From assembly GCA_016617855.1 (NCBI GenBank), contig JAECUM010004348.1, forward strand, positions 62,001-126,000: a stretch of DNA of 64,000 nucleotides, read 5' to 3'. The notes beneath the pieces are model-generated. The model was not told where the DNA came from, did not search any database, and was given only the letters and a program-made list of their open reading frames with translations. Both the position numbers and the translations under genes were made by a program. Origin of the DNA: Megalonaias nervosa. Lineage: Eukaryota; Mollusca; Bivalvia; Unionida; Unionidae. Of this stretch, positions 47,000-58,374 are shown in pieces (positions within the stretch are counted from its first letter, which is position 1; every line of letters begins with the position of its first letter).

Positions 47000-49800
47000 G
47001 TTCCTGCAGGGAACCGAGGGGTGTGGAAAAATAACTGAGGGTGTTTCGGCTGATGACCAGATGTAGAGAGTCATTTGCCATCGGGACCAAGAAAAGGTGT
47101 CGAATGAATGATGGAACCATCTCGGTGCTATATCCGAATGGTATTTGCTTGGTGGAGCTATGATAGGACGGCTTTCAGAGGTCTGTGTCCTATGAGTGAC
47201 CATTGGGTCCTTTTGCTGAATCCCCATACAATCCCTGTATCGATGCTGTGGTTGCCGAGGGAGGGAAACATGTCTCCTTGATGGCTGGTTAGTGTACTCA
47301 TCCATCGGGATGGCAGAGTGATAGTGGATCGAGGCTGTGTTCTTAGCTTGAGATTGACTCCATGTATGCCTTTGGTGTTATGCATGGAGTTTTTAGATAA
47401 GGTATGTTACATTGGTGTGAAGATAACCCCAGAAATTAAAAGTCCCACAGCAAATTACGTGAATGATATTGTGCACTAAATCTGAAGTGTAAGCAAAGGC
47501 CATCCGATCCATGTGTACGGAATGTGGCTATCCCCAACACGGTGGGATCACTGTCAATGCTGTAATATCGAATGATTAGCTGGTGGGAGTGTAAATGTAG
47601 ATCCGCCAACGAACTGATGATAAAAGGTGGACCAGAAAGTCCATAACTCTGCAAAGACTGTGAAAGTAGCTAAGTCAGAACCATCCGTTCATTGTAAGAT
47701 CAACAAATGCTGGAGCACTAGTGTATGTTGGAAGATGGAGCTGGAAGTGGACATAGCTCCGGGGGCAGACATGCATCCTCAATGGAGGTTGGAAGGCAGA
47801 AACTTCCAGTACCCTTGTGTAGGGTAGAATCAATGATACTGGTAGAATGATCAACATCATCCGGTTGTGTGGATAGGGCTGCAGTCCATGTAACACATTA
47901 AGACTTACCTGGCTAAGAGTGATGCGGTCTATCACTCATTAAACATGCAAATGCCCTGAATTAGAAACCATGAATTCAAAATCTCACTGGGTAAAACGGC
48001 TCTTCTTGTGGCAGAGTGCAGAGAAATTGTGAGGCAACATCTGTTGAGGCACGAGGATCTACTTGTAGTATCATGCTGAATGAGTGTTATGAGGTGGTAC
48101 GAGTTGGACTGTTCCCTGCACATGTCTGTAAAAGTGGTGTTCGACATACTGCAAACTCGGGCTGTTACTGATTGAGCCTGTAATATTGATGAATGGCCCT
48201 TCGTGATCCCCAGTATATGGCCTAGGCCAGTCACAACTGAAACAGGCCATCAGAGTGAGGAAGATGTCATTGGGATCATCATTTGGGGCAGGTTATGGTA
48301 TATTTGATCAATATAACCTGTCCATATGTCTGCTGAATGAGAGGGAACTTGGCTTTTTTGTTAGCTCTGTCCCATTTTGTAGGAGGAATCAAGTCAGACA
48401 CCAAGGAGGCAAGGTAAGGGGAAGTTCCAAAACAGACGAGTCCTGTGGTGGTGACTTAGGTGCCAGAGCGTGTCAATGTCCGGCGCTTCGTGGTAAAAGG
48501 GTAGGTTGAATTATCTCCCTTGCTCCAATAAAGGTTCACACTGCTGAAGAAATCAGCATGCAGTCTATTGATGCCTTTGGTCTGAGCTGTATGTTCTTCG
48601 TGCTTTGCCCATAGTTTTAATCTGTAAGACAAAACAGAGCAAAACGGATAAAGTTGTAGCCCTGCACCTGTTCTAGAATGCAATGTCCATGCTGAGCTAA
48701 TTCATTAAGAGTGTGACCCAGAAATTAATGTCTAATAAGGTAAGGAAGCGTAAAGGTAAACTATAATGACAATATCACCTGTTTACAAACCTGTGTGCCT
48801 GCACGTTATGTTGCATACTGTGTGATAATACCACCTTTTGTGGGTGCAGAGCTGTACAAATAATGGTTACCTGGAAAAAATTGCAGACAATTCAATGACC
48901 ATGCTTACCTGTATGGAGGTCAAGGACAGCATATACAGGTAGAATCATTGAAATATGGTATTCCAAGGCTAAAAATACCATGGTAAAAGAACTCACCTTG
49001 ATATACAAAAAGAATGGAATTATACATATACAAGGGGTTCTTCAGAGCATAGAGACATGCACACCATGTAAATAATGTAGCCCGAACCTAACTATGAAGG
49101 CATGGGCTACATGTGCATGTGACTAAGTGTTCAATCAACATGATATAAAGTTATGCAGATAAACATGACTCAAGGGTTGCCTATATAAACATGCATGCGC
49201 AGGAGGTGACTGAATAAACCATGTATAGAGCGCTGAACTGTACTTTTCTGACTAGAACGGTATAAATACAGAATGTACCAGTATCTACATTACACACAAA
49301 CAACCTTCACAAATAATGGAATAAAGGCACCGTTATCGAGAAAATGCGGTAGGTGCGACAAAATCCATTAAGAGGCAATACTTCAGGAAAAAAGGCCCAG
49401 AGACCGCCAGTACAAGTAATTACACTAAAACGGCGCCCCAACGCTATGAAAGCATTGGATAAAAAACCCTCTAATATGTACCCATCAGCAAGGAAATTAC
49501 ACATACATAGGATAAGCACTAGAAACTTGCACATAAAAGTATAGTGCAAACAGACTGTGAAGTCGCTTAGGCTCCAAGCGCAAGTACCCAATGTGTGACG
49601 ATGACAAAGTGACTAATTTGCAAAGGCAAAACTTTGTTGCCAGAGAAAGAGAGAAAAAGTTGGAAATATATATATAAAGTATACTTTCCTTAAAAGTGAC
49701 AAAAAAATTGTCCAGCTTGATGTGACATATCCTCCATGTAGCTTTGGCTTTGCGTCTCTCATGACGACAGCACACTTCTTGGCACGAACAGAAGTAATAA
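47000..49800 (-). pseudogene. DIRS gag-like and 5' region, copy 2
   Basis: Broken minus-strand frames (46979-47305, 47158-47385, 47675-47935, 47932-48234) are less AT-rich than flanking DNA and Ser/His/Pro/Arg-rich, as in gag. No zinc knuckle is seen. Assignment is by position between the 5' terminal repeat and RT. Confidence 0.45.
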
Positions 49801-50169
49801 CTAACATATCCTTACACGTTGCCTCCAAGTCTTATATATAAGGGGATATCACTCTGCCCAACTGCCAATGGGTCGGCAGACAACTTTTAGCTCCCTTGAT
49901 CTAAAAGTAATATCTGGGAGAGCTGGATCTGCCAGGTAGTGGTAGTTCTCCTAAGGTATTATGATTGGGTAATGTATTTGAAAAAGAAACTGTACATCCA
50001 CAAACCTTATACCAAAAATGATTGAAGAGGTATGAACTTTATCATAAGCATCAAATCTTATATGCAATTCTATCACATTTGCACTTACTAGTAAACATAC
50101 TGTCAAATTTAAAAATACATTTGTATTTCTTGTCTCTTTTTTAATGAAAAATTTCACCTGACAATGTGT

Positions 50170-50810
50170 TCAAATTATTTTAGCAAGATCTTTGGATCTC
50201 AAAAAGGCAATTACTGCACAATGCATTTCAAGAAACCCTGAAATCATATCGTAAGTACTGCTCCATCTAGTGGGCACATCAGCAAAGCAATTCAGCCTGG
50301 CTTCTCAGTTTAGCTGCAAACTGCTTTCTTCCCAGAGCATTATATCGGGGGTCAAGTGTATGTAAAAGCCTCTAAACTCGAGTGAAATCCACTATTCAGT
50401 ATGGATGCATGTCCTTTAATATAAATCCACACACCTTGTGAGTTAGCTGTAAAGCACGTGAAGAATGCGAGGGGTATTTTGCACCAATGAGCCCTGGTAA
50501 GGTTCTCTGGATTCGCTGTGATGTTTTAGCTTTAGAAAGATCGGAAATATCTTCACATGATGAACTCACATTAGCAGGGATCGATGATCTATTGTCTGTC
50601 ATTTTGTAATTACCACATTTCCCGGGATGGTGCCTGTTCAAGTGGTATGCTAGATTAGTGGTTCTGCCATAAAACTTAACATGAGCATCACACAGTTGGC
50701 ACACAGCAACTGCTTCATCAATTTTCCCATCTCTTTTACTCTTTCTTAATGCAAAATGAGTGCATATGGCAGACCGCGTTTGAATTTTTCACCAGGTCAA
50801 ACTCAGCCAT
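50170..50810 (-). pseudogene. hAT transposase relic (ZBED-like), internally deleted
   Basis: The minus strand starts near an ATG at 50810 (MAEFDLVKN) and, after a frame shift, shows a BED zinc finger: VCQLCDAHVKF then NLAYHLNRHHP (C-x2-C...H-x4-H type). Next come LTHKVCGFILKDMHPY and RLLHTLDPRYNALGRKQF, matching the hAT/ZBED1 wording 'FI.KDM.PYSVVE..GFR.L...LDPRY..PSR+.F'. The sequence then jumps to FADVPTRWSSTYDMISGFLE, which in full-length hAT proteins lies far downstream. The catalytic core between is deleted and the C-terminal dimerisation domain is missing. It sits about 180 bp beyond the DIRS copy 2 end in a C1QBP intron. Confidence 0.85.
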
Positions 50811-51310
50811 GCTCAAAATACCTGTAGCTCAAGGTCAATGTTAGTCGTTGTCAGCAAGGTGGTTATTTGTTGACAAACAGAAGTTAAAGCTTCAAAAGGA
50901 TGAACATTCACAGACATGTAACTTCCGATTACCCATGCTGCAACTGCCCAGGAAACGAAACAGAAATGTTACTGAAGCTGATTACCAGATGTAAAGGTAT
51001 GGAATTCAGTAGGTCATTGTCAATCAGAAACTATTATATGTAGAGAAATATGGCTAATATTAATTTATAATAATAACCGAGTTTGCTTGCTACTTCTTAT
51101 CAAAATTTACGTCAATACACCACTCCCTCGATAACTCGTGCCCTGACAACTCGCGAACCCGCTTATAACACAGGGTCAGGCGTGGATCCCATTTTTTAAA
51201 ACCAGAAATTACCCCAAAAATAGATCCCTATTTTATGAACTGAAGAAAACCGGACGGATCCTAGACGGAATCGACCCCAGGGAGAGGAGGCCACTAGTGA
51301 CCTCCTGTCC

Positions 51311-51607
51311 CCAAAGCATGTTTTACGGATTGGAATATGGAACATATGGACTTTGTACAAGACAGGAAAAGCGACACAAGTAGCCAGAGAGCTCGACAGG
51401 TACAAGACAGATGTACTCGGACTGAGTGAAGTCAGATGGAACACAGCAGGGATGACCACCCTCTCAACAGGGCATGTGCTACTGTACTTGGGGTCGCCAA
51501 ACGAGGAAGACGAACATCTGAATGGTGTGGGCATAATGCTGACTAAGCGTGTGGAGAGAAGCCTGCTAGAGTGGAACCCCATCAATAAGCAGATCTTGAC
51601 AGCCTGA
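51311..51607 (+). pseudogene. LINE endonuclease, N-terminal part
   Basis: The frame starts PKHVLRIGIWNIWTLYKTGK, with the WN of the endonuclease first motif, followed by DVLGLSEVRWNTAGM, which holds the catalytic Glu of the 'SE.R' motif. It ends at TGA 51605-51607 in ...QILTA-stop-FQSRF. The family usually has Arg here, so TGA most simply arose from CGA by CpG decay. No convincing initiator ATG is seen upstream in this frame. Confidence 0.85.
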
Positions 51608-51616
51608 TTTCAGTCA

Positions 51617-51687
51617 CGCTTCCAAAAGGTCACCATCATACAGTGCTATGGTGCATAGCACTGTATGATGGTGACCTTTTGGAAGCG
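51617..51687. repeat. Perfect 34-bp fold-back inside the LINE endonuclease
   Basis: Arms 51617-51650 and 51654-51687 are exact reverse complements around a 3-nt loop (gtg). The left arm is the normal coding sequence for FQKVTIIQCY. The right arm is that sequence inverted and replaces the expected continuation (APT... to the EEFYGQLE segment). Confidence 0.98.
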
Positions 51688-51689
51688 TT

Positions 51690-52370
51690 GCAGAGTGGGA
51701 GAGAAAAGAAGAATTCTACGGGCAGCTAGAGAGTGCGATGTTGAAGGTCCCTAAGAGAGACATCGTGATAGTCATGGCCGACTTCAATGCCAAATTGGGA
51801 AAGAGAAAAGATGGCGAGGAGGCTACCATGGGTCAACATGGGTGTGGTGAGAGAAATGAAAACGGAGATCTTCTTCTCGAGTCCTGCCAGGACAAGGACC
51901 TGGTTATAGGAGGGACGCTCTTTGAGCATCGAAGAATCCACAAGGTGACATGGAGGTCACCAGACCTGACAACAGAGAACCAGATCGACCACATGATGAT
52001 TTCCAGGTGGTGGAGAAGTGACATGCAGGATGTCAGGGCATACCAAGGAGCCGATGCCAACACAGATCACTCTCTCGTCATCGGAAAATTCAAGGCAAGG
52101 ATCACAAATGTGAAGAAGGAGGATGGAAGGAAATGGCGCTTCGATGTCACCAAACTGAAGGACAAAAACCTGGAAAGAAACTTTGTAGACACACTTAGGA
52201 ACCGTTTCGAAGCTCTTGCCGACCTAAGCGACGAGGAAGAACAAGGACCACTCCAGGAGCTATCAGCAGCGGGATTGGAAAAGAAGTGGACACGCGTAAA
52301 GGATGCCACTGTTGGCACATGTGAGGAAGTACTTGGGACAAGGAGAAGACAGTACAAACCTTGGCTGTGA
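51690..52370 (+). pseudogene. LINE endonuclease, C-terminal part
   Basis: In a different frame from the N-terminal part, it reads EEFYGQLESAMLKVPKRD then VMADFNAKLG, with the D-x-N catalytic motif. TWRSPDLTTENQIDHMM and DANTDHSLVIGKF follow, giving the conserved ID and the catalytic DH pair. The stop TGA at 52368-52370 follows YKPWL. The frame then continues in register into the RT part, so one nonsense change separates them. Confidence 0.88.
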
Positions 52371-52412
52371 GCAGCGTCCATTCAGGAAATCGAGCAGCGA
52401 AGGGAAATAAAG

Positions 52413-54281
52413 GTGAAACTGGATCAAGCGAGGACAAGAGGTCAGAAGCAACGCTTGCAAGAAAGATACAACAAGCAGAACAAATGGGTGAAAAAGAGTG
52501 CTAGGAAAGGTAAGAGAGTTATGATAGAAGAGCTGGCGTCTGAAGCCGAGAAAGCAGCACGAAGAAGCGACCTGAAAAAACTCTACCACACAACACGACT
52601 CCTAGCTGGAAAGACCACCAACCTGCAGAAACCAGTGAAAGACAAGGAAGGAAATGTCATCAGCAACCCAGAACTGCAGTTGGAACGCTGGCAAGAGTAC
52701 TTCAAGGATACCCTCAACGGAACTCCAGTAACAGACCCACCAGACATCCAACCCGGGGAGGATCTGAATATAAACTTGGAGCCATTCACAATGGAGGAAA
52801 TCATTATGGCTATCAAGAAGACAAAGCAAGGAAAAGCACCAGGACCGGATAACATCCCACCAGAGGCACTCAAGGCAAACCCGCTGCGGACAGCTGAAGT
52901 AATCTTCGACCTGGTCCAAGCAGCATGGGAACAGCACAAGATCTCGGAAGAATGGAGCATAGGGTACATTGTGAAGCTGCCAAAGAATGGAGACCCTGCG
53001 GACTGTAACAACTGGCAGGGGATCCAACTTCTCTCAACGTGCAGCAAAGTGTTTACTCGACTTATCTTGGGAAGGATTCAGAAGGCGATTGACGACAGAC
53101 TGCGAGAAGAGCAAAGCGGGTTCCGACCAGGAAGATCTTGCATGGAGCAAATTACGACCTTACGCGTACTCATTGAACAGAGTCTGGAATGGCGGTCACC
53201 ACTGTATCTGAACTTCATAGACTTCCGAAAGGCTTTTGATACGGTGGACAGAGCCACGATGTGGAAGATTGTACGCCACTATGGAGTGCCAGAGAAGGTC
53301 GCAGAAGTCCTGCAAAGCATCTACAGTCACACTAGCTGCCAGGTTATCCACAACAACACTCTTTCACCAGCTTTTGAGGTTGTTACTGGAGTGAGACAAG
53401 ACTGCCTTCTCTCTCCTCTGCTCTTCTCTATAGTCATCGACTTGGTTATGAAAACAAGCACTGATAGACCAATGGGGATCCAGGGGACCATGACAAACAG
53501 GCTCGAAGATCTGGACTTTGCTGATGACATCTGCCTCCTGTCACATACCTGGGGAGACATGCAGAAGAAAATGACCCTGCTACAAGAAACTGCTAGCAAA
53601 GTAGGCTTATCCAATGGCAAGAAGACCAAGTCTATGCGCATGAATGCTCAGCAAACAGACCCCATCATTCTGGAAGGACAAGCACTGGATGATGTTGAAG
53701 TATTCACCTATCTTGGAAGCGAGGTGAGCAACAAAGGAGGAACAGTCGAGGACATTGGAGCCAGAATCCGCAAAGCACGTCACTCCTTTGCCATGCTCAA
53801 GACAATCTGGACCAGCAGGAAACTCAGCCTCAACACCAAGATACACATATTCAATACCAATGTGAAGACAGTGTTGCTCTACGGCTCTGAGTCATGGAAA
53901 CAAACAAAGGCGCTGGACCAGAAGCTCCAAGTCTTCATCAACAAATGCTTGAGACAGATCCTTCGCATCTGGTGGCCTGAGAAAGTGTCCAATGAAGAAC
54001 TCTGGAAAAGGACAAAGCAAGAGCCGATCACTGTAACCATCTCTAGAAGGAAATGGCAATGGGTGGGCCACACTTGGAGAAAAGGCAGCAGTAGCATCGC
54101 GAAGCACACCCTAGAGTGGAATCCCCAAGGGAAGAGAAATAGAGGATGCCTTGCCAACACATGGAGAAGAACACTCGATGCCGAGCTGAAAACCATGAAA
54201 CTATTGTGGGGAGAAGCAAAGAAAGTGGCACAGGACAGGGACCGATGGAGGGCAGCAGTGGACGCCCTATGTGCCAACTAG
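52413..54281 (+). pseudogene. LINE reverse transcriptase part (622 codons)
   Basis: Open for 622 codons from a GTG codon and in the same frame as 51738-52370. It is the downstream part of the single LINE polyprotein. RT blocks are visible in order: KTKQGKAPGPDNIPPEAL, RLREEQSGFRPGRS, LNFIDFRKAFDTVDR, VTGVRQDCLLSPLLFS and the catalytic DLDFADDICLLSH (FADD at 53517-53528). The C-terminal region has VFTYLGSEVSNKGG, LLYGSESW, RRKWQWVGHTWRK and DRDRWRAAVDALC, the usual end of this family. VRQDC replaces the more usual VRQGC. The reverse transcriptase primes at nicked chromosomal DNA. Because it lacks its own start and endonuclease it is probably inactive. Confidence 0.93.
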
Positions 54282-55859
54282 GCACGAAGAGGATTAAAGT
54301 AAAGTTATGAACTTTATGGAAATTGCGATCAAAATTAGCTACAAAAACTTTGATATATCACTCGTTTTATCGTCGAAAATGGTAGATAGGACCTGGAAAT
54401 TTTAATCAACATTATGAAATACTAAATTTAAAAATAAGCAATTTTTTTACATTTTCTTTCCAAGTGACATTCCTAGCACACCGCAATTAACGATATGTAA
54501 GGAAATTTCGATCAATGAAAATGTCACGCCGAGTGGAGGCAGTACTTTAATAAATAAATACAAATTAAATAACTTTTTTTATCAATTGAAATTTGTGTTC
54601 TAGTTCTATCTTCTAGTTCCTTTTAAGTGTAATCATCATAAATGCAATGTGTCCTCTTGTAATTAAACGTAAAATGTGTCAATCTACCATAACAGCTATG
54701 TCCGCGAGCATTTCTCTGAGAACCTATTTAGGTGCCGACCGTGTTTTGATAACTGACTTGCAGAAGTATTTGTTGCATTGTTGCACTGAATTAAAAGCTG
54801 GCCTCCTTTGTATTATCACGTTAATTATGTCTTTTGAATCAAATAATGGAGGTGAAATAAAAGTTAAAAGGCACAAAAATCCTACAAATTTAAAATCTAG
54901 CTGCCCCGGTCATATGTCAGGTGAACTCACTTCAGTTGATCAACTGAACGCTGTTATTAATGTTATTGTGTATGTAACATAAACTACCTTAAATTAACCG
55001 ACTCATTGGTAACTGTGATCAAAGATAGCACGGCAGCCAAGTGAAAAGAATACTATACTTTGTAAAATAAAGAGCTTGGTTTCACATATACGGACCACTG
55101 TGGGCAAGCGAGTTTTTGAGAATTCTTGAACTGGCACTTTGAGATATCCTCAAGAATGATAAGTTTCATTATTACTTCCAATGAAATCACGATATCAATA
55201 CTGTACTAATTGAACAGCACAAAAATTGTGATTCAACGTAGACGATTGTCTCACAAAAATTTTGCTTGTTTTTTGAACAAAAGGAATCTTGTTCGGTGGT
55301 GTATCAACAGTTAGTCTAGTTCCCTGCTCTTTTCACTCCCAATTTTGCAGGATACAATGCCATACCACTCCGGGAACCAGACTCATCAAGAAAACAAAAA
55401 GCAGTGACATAATACACACGTTTTCGAGTAAACGTAATGGTTGTTGAAACAGTTGGAATGATCTTTTGCAGGTTGGACATTTTGAAAATAAATGTTATTT
55501 AAACAGAATAACGAACAACTTCATTAGAAAAAGTGCATTATTAAAAATTATTATCGACGTGAATGTAAAATGAGGATTCAGTCATTAAACACCGAAGTTC
55601 CCTAACTCCTCCCCCGCTGTTTCATCGATGTCCAAGTGATTTTTTTGCAATTTTTTTGAGGTTCCTCAGTAACTCACGCCCTCGCTTATAGTGCGGTCTA
55701 TGTTTGTGGACCCCCGTTGTGCGCGAGTTATCGAGGGAGTGGTGTATCATACTATAATGATACAAGAAAGTTATATCACAATTATTGTATCATTGGTTTA
55801 ATATGACAATATACCGGTATTCGATACTACCTCGCAACCCTACCAGACCTTCCAACCCT

Positions 55860-56650
55860 GACGAGTCAGTCTCAGTAAGGCAGTTTATTTTTCTCCATAA
55901 GACTGATCAGTTTTCGGTAAGGTGTAACAAAATATCAATAACTGCTATTGTAAAGCTGGAAAACATAAGTAAAAGTTCGATGCAGTGATGATAAACAGTA
56001 TGTTCAACTGAAAAGTTTGTAAAGTATGCACAGACATTATTTAGACTAGTACAGTTGCACAAACTATAGTTCCAAACCATATGCAGCTCAATGGCTTGTT
56101 GCTATCTCTCAACTTGACGTAATTCTTGGAAATTCTTTTTCCATTTCACATGACGACAGCAATCATATCTCCCACCATGAGACATTCTCAAATTGGCACG
56201 TGATGTCCAATAAACGCAATTGTGTCTTTCTAGCTTTTATTCACAAGAATCTGAATACTCCTTTTTATTCTTCTGTGTTGAATATTAACACTTTTCTAGA
56301 AGCTTCTTTTCCCTTTCGTCTTAAACATGCATTGCTTTCTGGACGCCATTTTAAAAAAATTCTGTAATCAATAGTTTGATCATGCAGACGCTTTGCATGA
56401 ACAAATAGGTGCAGTTTAAAGCGTCTGGGGTGCTGCTGTAAAGTTAGTCTGGTTCCCTGACTAATGTTACTAATTCTAATATGAAACCCGGATCCATATA
56501 AAACACGGATGAACCAATTATCAGGATTTTTCGGCAACGATCATTTTTCCGTAGTTTTTGCTTGTACGCTGTTAGGTCCGTTATTTTAAGCGTAATTTTC
56601 ATAAGACTTAGGGCAAAATCGTAAGAGTTGGCAGGTCTGCCCTACTGGAC
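55860..56650. mobile_element. Dispersed repeat R2, copy 3
   Basis: Begins about 115 bp beyond the Tigger right end and matches 18230-18885 and 39200-39560 (acatgatgtcca-like, gtttccctga, aaaatcgtaagagttggcag then gtctgcc). The minus-strand frame 56265-56537 (90 codons) reads MPKNPDNWFIRVLYGSGF at its start but shows no domain. No ends are recognised. Confidence 0.55.
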
Positions 56651-56659
56651 ACATATTTA

Positions 56660-57578
56660 ATGTTATTTTCTGCTCAAAATCAACAAATTGGATGGTTCCA
56701 ATAATCCCATCTGCTTCAAACATTTCAAAATCATTGGCATCATTGCTATTATTTCGCAAATAAAGTCATCATTTCAAGATAAAACATGATGTCAGCTTCA
56801 AGTGCAGGTAGCCCATGGTTTAAGCAAACATTTGTATGAATTTCTTTGCTAAACACAAGGTAAAACTATGACAGTGGTTGTTCTATGCCCCAATGAGCAA
56901 TGTTAATTTCACATCCATCTTAAGTACCAAGATGAATAAACAGACACTTGCCAAAGAGAGCAGCACATGTTACAGGACCTCACAGCTGTCACAACTTGTG
57001 CTGCAACAAGCCCTTTAAAAGTTAATAGCAGAGTGCAACTTTCATTTCTTTTATCAAACCAATTAGCACTGACTGATCTTGTACTACAAAACTATACAGA
57101 ACCTTAGAGGTTAAAACAATAGTCCATTATAGTCTCTACATTGCTGACAAGGTCTAAACACTGGTAGTACTGATATGCATCAGATGTCCTGGTGTTTAGA
57201 CAATGTCAACAACTTTGGCCAAACCCTTACTGGTCAACATGACCTACAGCGTACACAATAAAGGCTCACAATAAAGATTTCTGCATCTGTCCAACCAAAA
57301 GCATTAACAAGAAATCAAATAAAATCCTTACATAACTTGTATCAAGATTCTTAATGATACGAAATAGGCAGTCGTCTGCTTTATGGAAAAATCTTCTTCA
57401 AAATAATTGTTGTTGCCAGATTGTAACAAAATGTCCCCAGATCAGAATCTGCTTCAAAACTACATGAGGCCACCTGTTCTTTTTGTCACTTAATGAATGC
57501 TCTCATAAGTAGGGAACCATTACATTTCTACACTATTGGTTGTTGTACACACACACTGAGCAGCAATTCCATACTCAC
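56660..57578. other. C1QBP intron, nothing recognised
   Basis: No coding exon or known repeat. Wording at 56930-57300 is less AT-rich but shows no sustained frame. Confidence 0.4.
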
Positions 57579-57729
57579 ATTTCACCACCAGCAGTTCTGG
57601 TTAGTTTAACATCTGATCCATCTGTGCTCAGCTTCCAGTCCTTCAACTTTGGGGTCTGTTTGTTTTCTTTGTTTGATTTTACTTCAAAGTCAATCTCATT
57701 ATCCAAAAATTTCAGGAATTCTTTATCAC
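57579..57729 (-). CDS. C1QBP: C1QBP exon (start of the mature p32 fold)
   Basis: Acceptor (atatattcag) and donor (GAAAT|gtgagt) bound 151 nt: two bases, 49 codons, two bases. The product reads GDKEFLKFLDNEIDFEVK, then NKQTPKLKDWKLSTDGSDVK and LTRTAGGE, and the final AT joins A to give Ile. It matches mammalian p32 'GDKAFVDFLSDEIKEERKIQ...LPKMSGGWELELNGTEAKLVRKVAGEKI'. This covers helix 1 and the first beta-strands. An (AT)n tract (57731-57752) lies immediately upstream of the acceptor, inside its branch/polypyrimidine zone, which is unusual. Confidence 0.95.
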
Positions 57730-57730
57730 C

Positions 57731-57752
57731 TGAATATATATATATATATATA
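57731..57752. repeat. (AT)n tract next to a C1QBP acceptor
   Basis: About ten AT dinucleotides replace the usual polypyrimidine tract just upstream (minus strand) of the exon start at 57729. Confidence 0.9.
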
Positions 57753-58374
57753 CATATATGGTCACAACTTTGATATTTCTGTCATTTCAATATACTTAAA
57801 AGCATGACTGGTATTTTATATTTTATAATTTAAAGCACTTGTTCATGAGATTCCTGAGAGAGGATGAAATATTCATGAAGATTTAACTTCTGTGGGGATT
57901 TCTTTGGTTGTAAATCTTCCACAAGTATTAATTTATAAATGCAAACTATCTGTGTAGTTTCTCTTCTATCAGATATTACAACTCCCCTTTTGCAGTGCCC
58001 TTCATTTTAAAATTCAACTGAAATGGAGTTCAATATGAAAACAACTATACTACAATTTGTTATTACTACAATTACTGTTACTTTCTGCCAAATGTCATTT
58101 TTTTTATTGTAAACACAAGAGTTCTTTCTTCTCTTGTAAATGGTAATCTGTGGAGTTCATAAATAATTAATGAATAAATTTAAAAGATTTGACTGGAGTT
58201 TATAAAAACCCTTGCAAATATTCTGATTATCATCAGTCAGTATAAAGAGATATGGGAAAAGTCACCATATGAGACATAGGGAAATATTAGCCTACCAATA
58301 CTACTTTGAAAGATAATTTGGTCATGTGATGCTGCCAGCTTGTACATGTACACATATATGCCACACACCCCCAG

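Larger units (their letters stand above)
43938..49988 (-). mobile_element. DIRS-type retroelement, copy 2, with ITRs and internal complementary region
   Basis: About 6.05 kb on the minus strand. Inverted terminal repeats of about 180 bp are visible at about 43957-44135 and 49812-49988, sharing caatcataataccttaggag, atcaagggagctaaaagttg and gcagttgggcagag in inverted orientation. Inside the 3' end, 44227-44306 is a composite. Its first half is the exact complement of the outer 3' terminus and its second half the complement of the outer 5' terminus. This is the internal complementary region of DIRS elements. Between lie gag-like sequence (about 47-49 kb), RT (about 46.35-46.95 kb) and recombinase (about 44.9-45.6 kb). 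All frames are broken. Confidence 0.86.
51242..54304 (+). mobile_element. RTE-type LINE retrotransposon, near full length, defective
   Basis: About 3.06 kb, flanked by a perfect 9-bp duplication TTATGAACT at 51233-51241 and 54305-54313. The order is a short 5' leader, apurinic endonuclease, reverse transcriptase, and a short 3' tail ending taaagtaaag. RTE-clade elements are about 3.2 kb with one main ORF and short AT-rich simple-repeat tails, which fits. Coding is interrupted by TGA at 51605-51607, a fold-back at 51617-51687 and TGA at 52368-52370. It inserted into the Tigger-like element. GC content is clearly above the surroundings. Confidence 0.93.
51119..55744. mobile_element. Tigger/pogo-like DNA transposon, copy 1, interrupted by a LINE
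   Basis: Terminal inverted repeats begin CACCACTCCCTCGATAACTC on the left and, in reverse complement, on the right. They are flanked by TA on both sides (51117-51118, 55745-55746). TA duplication and the 'CCCTCGATAACTCG' style of terminus fit pogo/Tigger elements. Each end also folds on itself (gagttatcgaggg facing cctcagtaactc). Without the LINE and its 9-bp duplication the element is about 1.55 kb. The 54647-54982 frame (111 codons) has no transposase motif I recognise, so it is probably non-autonomous. Related sequence is at 38880-40690 and a single end is at 62441. Confidence 0.88.

Noticed and set aside
48255..48509. 84-codon plus-strand frame within DIRS copy 2
   Set aside because: Opposite strand to the element, no domain, probably a shadow.
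49307..49591. 94-codon minus-strand frame near the DIRS 5' end
   Set aside because: Hydrophobic low-complexity text with no gag or pol motif; falls in the leader region of the element.
52583..53047. 154-codon minus-strand frame opposite the LINE
   Set aside because: Antisense shadow of the conserved reverse transcriptase coding sequence.
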